DNA of 27,898 nt from an uncultured Blautia sp. (GTDB lineage: Bacteria > Bacillota > Clostridia > Lachnospirales > Lachnospiraceae), in the NCBI GenBank assembly GCA_934373235.1, contig CAKROW010000034.1, positions 1 to 27,898 of the forward strand, written 5' to 3'. Below, one piece after another: positions 22,678 through 27,898 of this stretch. Position numbers and translations under genes: made by a program. The number at the start of each line of letters is the position of its first letter. Position 1 is the stretch's first letter. A model generated the notes under the pieces. The model was not told the origin of the DNA and made no database searches. It was given only the letters and a program-made list of their open reading frames with translations.

Positions 22678-25600
22678 ATGGAAAAAAACAGAATTCGTTC
22701 TGTAAAAACTGGAAAAAGCATGCGTATGAGCTACCAGAGGCAAAAAGAAGTCCTGGAAATGCCAAACCTGATCGAAGTTCAGAAAGATTCCTACCAGTGG
22801 TTTCTTGACGAAGGTTTAAAAGAAGTATTTGATGATATTTCTCCGATCGCAGATTACGGCGGAAAGCTCAGTCTGGAATTCATCGATTTCACATACGATG
22901 AAAAAGATGCAAAATATTCCATCGAGCAGTGTAAAGAACGTGACGTGACTTATGCCGCACCTTTGAAGGTTCGAGTAAGGCTGATCAATAAGGAAACAGA
23001 AGAGATCAACGAACACGAGATTTTCATGGGAGATTTACCGCTGATGACTGCAACAGGTACCTTTGTTATCAATGGTGCTGAGCGTGTTATTGTCAGCCAG
23101 TTAGTACGTTCCCCTGGAATCTACTACGCGATTGCTCATGATAAACTTGGAAAGAGACTGTTTTCCAGTACTGTAATTCCCAACAGAGGTGCATGGCTGG
23201 AGTATGAGACAGATTCAAACGATGTATTTTATGTACGTGTAGACAGAACAAGAAAGGTTCCGATCACTGTTCTGATCCGTGCACTGGGCATTGGAACCAA
23301 CGCCGAAATCGTAGAACTGTTCGGTGAAGAGCCAAAGATCCTTGCAAGTTTTACAAAGGATACTTCCACAAACTATCAGGAAGGTCTTCTTGAGCTGTAT
23401 AAGAAGATCCGTCCAGGTGAGCCGCTTGCTGTAGAGAGCGCAGAGAGCCTTATCATGGCCATGTTCTTTGATCCGAGAAGGTATGACCTGGCTAAGGTTG
23501 GACGTTATAAATTTAATAAGAAGCTTCATTTCAACAGACGTATCGTAGGCCACAAGCTTGCCGAGGACGTTGTAGATGTTACAACAGGCGAGATCATCGC
23601 AGAGGCAGAGACTCTTGTTACAAGAGAGCTGGCTGATACACTTCAGAATTCAGCAGTACCTTACGTATGGATCCAGGGCGAGGAGCGCAAGATCAAAGTC
23701 CTTTCCAGCCTTATGGTAGATATCCGTCATTATATGCCGGAGCTTGAGGATCCGAAGGAACTGGGTGTTACAGAGTTAGTATACTACCCTGTACTCGAAA
23801 AAATTCTGGAAGAAAATGACACATTTGAGGACAGATGTGCAGCGATCAAACGTGATATCCACGACCTGATCCCGAAACACATCACCAAGGAGGATATCCT
23901 TGCGTCCATTAACTATAATATGCATCTGGAGTATGGCCTTGGTAATGACGACGATATCGACCATCTGGGCAACCGTCGTATCCGTGCCGTAGGTGAGCTG
24001 CTTCAGAACCAGTACCGCATCGGTCTTTCCAGACTTGAGCGTGTGGTACGTGAGAGAATGACAACACAGGATACTGAGAGCATTTCTCCTCAGTCCCTGA
24101 TCAATATCAAACCTGTAACTGCAGCAGTTAAGGAGTTCTTCGGTTCTTCCCAGTTGTCACAGTTCATGGATCAGAACAATCCTCTTGGAGAGCTGACTCA
24201 TAAGAGAAGACTTTCCGCACTGGGACCTGGCGGTCTGTCACGAGACAGAGCCGGATTCGAGGTTCGAGATGTACATTACTCCCATTATGGAAGAATGTGT
24301 CCTATCGAGACTCCTGAGGGACCGAACATCGGTCTTATCAACTCCCTTGCATCCTATGCAAGGATCAATCAGTATGGTTTCGTTGAGGCACCATACAGAA
24401 AGATCGATAAGTCTGATCCTTCCAATCCTCGTGTAACAGACGAAGTTGTTTATATGACTGCTGATGAGGAAGATAATTATCATGTAGCTCAGGCGAATGA
24501 GCCTCTTGACGCAGAGGGACATTTCATTCATAAGAATGTATCCGGTCGTTTCCGTGAAGAGACACAGGAGTATGAGCAGCGCATGTTTGACTATATGGAC
24601 GTATCCCCGAAGATGGTATTCTCTGTGGCTACAGCCCTTATTCCGTTCCTTCAGAACGATGATGCGAACCGTGCGCTGATGGGATCCAACATGCAGCGTC
24701 AGGCCGTTCCGCTTCTTACAACAGAGGCTCCTGTTGTTGGTACCGGTATGGAAACCAAGACCGCAGTTGACTCCGGTGTGTGTGTTGTTGCCAAGAAGTC
24801 CGGTACGATCGAGCGTTCCACATCAACAGATATCACAATGAAGAATGATGACGGAACAAGAGATACCTACCATCTGACCAAGTTCATGCGAAGCAACCAG
24901 AGCAACTGCTACAACCAGAGACCGATCGTCTTCCAGGGTGAGCATGTTGAGGCCGGTGATGTTATCGCTGATGGTCCGTCTACTTCCATGGGTGAGCTTG
25001 CACTTGGTAAGAACCCGCTGATCGGATTTATGACCTGGGAAGGTTATAACTACGAGGATGCTGTTCTTCTCAGTGAGAGACTTGTACAGAATGATGTTTA
25101 TACATCTGTCCATATTGAGGAATATGAGGCAGAGTCCCGTGATACCAAACTGGGACCGGAAGAGATCACACGTGACGTTCCGGGTGTCGGTGATGATGCT
25201 CTGAAAGATCTGGATGAGCGTGGTATCATCCGTATTGGTGCTGAGGTACGTGCCGGTGATATCCTTGTTGGTAAGGTTACTCCTAAGGGAGAGACAGAGC
25301 TTACTGCTGAGGAACGTCTCCTTCGTGCCATCTTCGGTGAGAAGGCAAGAGAGGTACGTGATACTTCCCTTAAGGTACCGCACGGTGAATATGGTATTAT
25401 CGTAGATGCCAAGGTATTTACAAGAGAGAACGGTGATGAGCTGAGCCCTGGAGTAAATCAGGCAGTACGTATTTATATTGCACAGAAGAGAAAGATCTCC
25501 GTTGGTGATAAGATGGCTGGTCGTCATGGTAACAAGGGTGTCGTTTCCCGTGTACTTCCGGTTGAGGATATGCCATTCCTTCCGAACGGACGTCCCCTTG

Positions 25601-26535
25601 ATATCGTGCTGAATCCTCTGGGTGTACCTTCCCGAATGAATATCGGACAGGTCCTGGAGATCCACTTAAGTCTTGCTGCCAAAGCACTTGGCTTCAATAT
25701 TGCAACACCTGTATTCGATGGCGCAAACGAGGTTGATATCCAGGATACTCTGGAGCTTGCCAACGATTACGTTAATACGGAAGACTTTGAGGAATTCCGT
25801 GAGAAATACAAAGATATTCTTGCACCTGATGTTATGCAGTATCTGGATGAGAACAAGGCTCACAGAGCTCTGTGGAAAGACGTTCCGATCTCCAGAGACG
25901 GTAAGGTAAGACTTCGTGACGGACGTACAGGTGAGTACTTCGACAGCCCTGTAACTATCGGACACATGCACTACCTGAAACTGCATCATCTGGTAGATGA
26001 TAAGATCCATGCACGTTCCACAGGTCCATACTCCCTGGTAACACAGCAGCCTCTGGGTGGTAAAGCTCAGTTCGGTGGACAGCGTTTCGGAGAGATGGAG
26101 GTTTGGGCACTGGAGGCATATGGTGCTTCCTATACACTGCAGGAGATCCTGACAGTTAAGTCTGATGATGTGATCGGACGTGTTAAGACCTATGAAGCGA
26201 TCATCAAGGGAGATAACATCCCTGAGCCAGGTATTCCGGAGTCCTTCAAGGTACTTCTTAAGGAGCTTCAGTCACTTGGTCTGGATGTAAGAGTCCTGAA
26301 AGAGGATCGTACAGAGGTAGAGATCATGGAGACCTCCGATTACGGAGACACCGATTTAAGACATGTTATCGAGGGTGATTCCAGAGGAAGAAGAGATGAG
26401 GAATCCTTTGGAAAGCACGGCTACACAAAACAGGAATTCAAAGGTGAAGAGCTTGTGGATGTAGAGGACGAGGACATGGACGAGGATGAAGATCTCATCG
26501 AGTTTGAAGAATCCTATGACGGTGATGAGGAATAA
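22678..26535 (+). CDS. rpoB: DNA-directed RNA polymerase subunit beta
   Basis: Catalytic subunit of RNA polymerase, 1285 residues, complete. It starts with MEKNRIRSVKTGKSMRMSYQ; the protrusion, lobe and fork regions follow in order. The rifampicin pocket is intact and wild-type-looking: FFGSSQLSQFMDQNNPL near residues 487-503 and RRLSALGPGGLSRDR near 509-524, with the Ser that often mutates to resistance present. Later conserved parts are GYNYEDAVLLSERL, KISVGDKMAGRHGNKGVVS and FGGQRFGEMEVWALEAYGA. The C-terminus carries a long acidic tail (VDVEDEDMDEDEDLIEFEE). The ribosome site is the modest AGGGGTG. It is transcribed from its own promoter, separate from rplJ-rplL, and followed after 17 bases by rpoC. 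Confidence 0.99.
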   Translation: MEKNRIRSVKTGKSMRMSYQRQKEVLEMPNLIEVQKDSYQWFLDEGLKEVFDDISPIADYGGKLSLEFIDFTYDEKDAKYSIEQCKERDVTYAAPLKVRVRLINKETEEINEHEIFMGDLPLMTATGTFVINGAERVIVSQLVRSPGIYYAIAHDKLGKRLFSSTVIPNRGAWLEYETDSNDVFYVRVDRTRKVPITVLIRALGIGTNAEIVELFGEEPKILASFTKDTSTNYQEGLLELYKKIRPGEPLAVESAESLIMAMFFDPRRYDLAKVGRYKFNKKLHFNRRIVGHKLAEDVVDVTTGEIIAEAETLVTRELADTLQNSAVPYVWIQGEERKIKVLSSLMVDIRHYMPELEDPKELGVTELVYYPVLEKILEENDTFEDRCAAIKRDIHDLIPKHITKEDILASINYNMHLEYGLGNDDDIDHLGNRRIRAVGELLQNQYRIGLSRLERVVRERMTTQDTESISPQSLINIKPVTAAVKEFFGSSQLSQFMDQNNPLGELTHKRRLSALGPGGLSRDRAGFEVRDVHYSHYGRMCPIETPEGPNIGLINSLASYARINQYGFVEAPYRKIDKSDPSNPRVTDEVVYMTADEEDNYHVAQANEPLDAEGHFIHKNVSGRFREETQEYEQRMFDYMDVSPKMVFSVATALIPFLQNDDANRALMGSNMQRQAVPLLTTEAPVVGTGMETKTAVDSGVCVVAKKSGTIERSTSTDITMKNDDGTRDTYHLTKFMRSNQSNCYNQRPIVFQGEHVEAGDVIADGPSTSMGELALGKNPLIGFMTWEGYNYEDAVLLSERLVQNDVYTSVHIEEYEAESRDTKLGPEEITRDVPGVGDDALKDLDERGIIRIGAEVRAGDILVGKVTPKGETELTAEERLLRAIFGEKAREVRDTSLKVPHGEYGIIVDAKVFTRENGDELSPGVNQAVRIYIAQKRKISVGDKMAGRHGNKGVVSRVLPVEDMPFLPNGRPLDIVLNPLGVPSRMNIGQVLEIHLSLAAKALGFNIATPVFDGANEVDIQDTLELANDYVNTEDFEEFREKYKDILAPDVMQYLDENKAHRALWKDVPISRDGKVRLRDGRTGEYFDSPVTIGHMHYLKLHHLVDDKIHARSTGPYSLVTQQPLGGKAQFGGQRFGEMEVWALEAYGASYTLQEILTVKSDDVIGRVKTYEAIIKGDNIPEPGIPESFKVLLKELQSLGLDVRVLKEDRTEVEIMETSDYGDTDLRHVIEGDSRGRRDEESFGKHGYTKQEFKGEELVDVEDEDMDEDEDLIEFEESYDGDEE

Positions 26536-26552
26536 GAAAGGGGAAAGAATAC

Positions 26553-27898
26553 ATGGCAGAAACAACCAACGCCAATGAAACATATCAGCCAATAACTTTC
26601 GATGCCATCAAGATCGGACTGGCGTCCCCTGAGAAGATCAGAGAGTGGTCACGCGGTGAGGTTTTAAAACCTGAGACAATCAACTACAGAACCCTGAAGC
26701 CTGAGAAGGATGGTCTTTTCTGCGAGAGGATTTTCGGACCAAGCAAGGACTGGGAGTGTCACTGCGGAAAGTACAAAAAAATTCGCTATAAAGGCGTTGT
26801 CTGCGACAGATGTGGTGTAGAGGTAACCAAATCTGCCGTTCGTAGAGAGCGTATGGGACACATCGAGCTTGCAGCTCCTGTATCTCATATCTGGTATTTC
26901 AAGGGAATCCCGTCCCGGATGGGACTGATTCTCGACCTTTCTCCAAGAACACTGGAGAAGGTGCTTTACTTTGCTAACTATATCGTGCTGGATCCTGCTG
27001 ATTCCGGACTTATGTACAAACAGGTACTCACAGAGCGTGAGTACCAGGAAGCACGTGAGTCCTATGGAAACGGCTTCCGTGTGGGAATGGGTGCCGAGTC
27101 CATCATGGAACTTCTCAAGGCTATTGATCTTGAGAAGGATTCCGCAGAACTTAAAGCAGAGCTTGTTGATGCTACCGGTCAGAAACGTGCAAGGATCATC
27201 AAACGTCTTGAGGTTGTTGAGTCTTTCCGTGAGTCCGGCAACCGTCCTGAGTGGATGATCATGACTGTTATCCCGGTTATCCCGCCAGATCTTCGTCCTA
27301 TGGTACAGCTGGACGGAGGACGTTTTGCAACAAGTGACCTGAATGACCTGTACAGAAGGATCATCAACAGAAACAACCGTCTGAAGAGACTTCTTGAGCT
27401 TGGTGCTCCGGACATCATCGTCCGCAACGAGAAACGTATGCTTCAGGAGGCAGTTGATGCCCTGATCGATAACGGTCGCCGTGGCCGTCCTGTAACAGGC
27501 CCTGGAAACAGAGCACTGAAATCCCTTTCCGACATGCTGAAAGGTAAATCCGGACGTTTCCGTCAGAACCTTCTTGGTAAACGAGTTGACTATTCCGGAC
27601 GTTCCGTTATCGTCGTTGGACCTGAGCTGAAGATCTATCAGTGTGGTCTTCCGAAGGAGATGGCTATCGAGCTGTTCAAACCATTCGTTATGAAAGAGCT
27701 TGTTGCCAACGGAACTTCACACAATATCAAAAATGCCAAAAAGATGGTAGAGAAGCTTGAGCCGGCTGTATGGGATGTTCTTGAGGAGGTAATCAAGGAG
27801 CATCCGGTTATGCTGAACCGAGCACCTACACTGCATCGTCTGGGTATCCAGGCGTTCGAGCCGATCCTTGTAGAAGGTAAGGCTATCAAGCTTCATCC
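26553..27898 (+). CDS. rpoC: DNA-directed RNA polymerase subunit beta', N-terminal part (cut by the window end)
   Basis: First 448 codons of the beta' subunit; the frame is open to the last base. The start at 26553 (MAETTNANETYQPITFDAIK) has AAAGGGGAAAG before it. Visible parts are the N-terminal zinc site (Cys69, Cys71, Cys84, Cys87), the clamp segment HIELAAPVSHIWYFKGIPSRMG, IIRNEKRMLQ-type coiled-coil region, NRALKSLSDMLKGKSGRFRQNLLGKRVDYSGRS (switch and rudder area, motif only named), and NRAPTLHRLGIQAFEP. The window ends at KLHP, so the catalytic NADFDGD loop should come within the next few codons. It is co-transcribed with rpoB. Confidence 0.99.
   Translation, partial: MAETTNANETYQPITFDAIKIGLASPEKIREWSRGEVLKPETINYRTLKPEKDGLFCERIFGPSKDWECHCGKYKKIRYKGVVCDRCGVEVTKSAVRRERMGHIELAAPVSHIWYFKGIPSRMGLILDLSPRTLEKVLYFANYIVLDPADSGLMYKQVLTEREYQEARESYGNGFRVGMGAESIMELLKAIDLEKDSAELKAELVDATGQKRARIIKRLEVVESFRESGNRPEWMIMTVIPVIPPDLRPMVQLDGGRFATSDLNDLYRRIINRNNRLKRLLELGAPDIIVRNEKRMLQEAVDALIDNGRRGRPVTGPGNRALKSLSDMLKGKSGRFRQNLLGKRVDYSGRSVIVVGPELKIYQCGLPKEMAIELFKPFVMKELVANGTSHNIKNAKKMVEKLEPAVWDVLEEVIKEHPVMLNRAPTLHRLGIQAFEPILVEGKAIKLH

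Noticed and set aside
22601..22705. 34-codon upstream frame overlapping the rpoB start
   Set aside because: Its GGAGG (22586-22590) lies at or before the predicted transcription start, so it would not be in the message; rpoB homology fixes the start at 22678.
24823..25665. Minus-strand frame of 280 codons inside rpoB
   Set aside because: Antisense to highly conserved RNA polymerase coding sequence, with no promoter or ribosome site.

Overview
The window looks like a chromosomal segment of a low-to-mid GC Firmicute of the family Lachnospiraceae, probably Blautia-like. The RpoB/RpoC sequences with an acidic RpoB tail, the L10 leader ahead of rplJ, strong AGGAGG ribosome sites, TTGACA-17-TATAAT promoters, a YesM/YesN two-component pair and an ABC sugar importer without its own ATPase all fit. 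The genus is an inference from overall appearance, not from a search. No tRNA, rRNA, CRISPR array, insertion sequence or prophage was seen.

Layout. (1) 1-945: the 3' part of a YghZ-type aldo/keto reductase. (2) 990-3577: a thiazole-salvage block, thiW-thiM-thiE, behind a promoter, a TPP riboswitch with a terminator, and a second, partial TPP-aptamer-like element. ThiW should import hydroxyethylthiazole, ThiM phosphorylate it, and ThiE join it to HMP-PP to give thiamine phosphate. (3) 3580-4343, minus strand: an Lrp/AsnC regulator and a small four-cysteine protein under one good promoter. (4) 4467-6114: aspartate ammonia-lyase with its own promoter and terminator. (5) 6218-7178: an AT-rich two-gene cassette, a DUF3990-type protein with ADP-ribosyltransferase-like motifs and an overlapping partner, resembling a toxin-antitoxin module. 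(6) 7196-8569, minus: a sodium-dependent amino acid transporter of the NSS family. (7) 8753-17637: a sugar-utilisation locus. A YesN-type response regulator and YesM-type sensor kinase (minus) diverge from an operon for a solute-binding protein, two permeases and a GH2 glycosidase. (8) 17673-20224: an orphan 84-residue protein, an ApbE flavin transferase lipoprotein (minus) and a Cof-type HAD phosphatase. (9) 20331-20960: upp. (10) 21033-27898: L10 leader with attenuator, rplJ-rplL, a strong terminator, a short intergenic unit, then rpoB and the first third of rpoC, cut by the window end.

The most interesting places are the thiW leader, where an intact TPP aptamer is followed by a diverged copy that keeps the pyrimidine-sensing half (with compensatory stem changes) but has no recognisable pyrophosphate-sensing half; the DUF3990 cassette; and the rplL-rpoB gap, which holds a 40-codon frame between two terminators and an rpoB promoter whose -35 box lies inside a perfect dyad.
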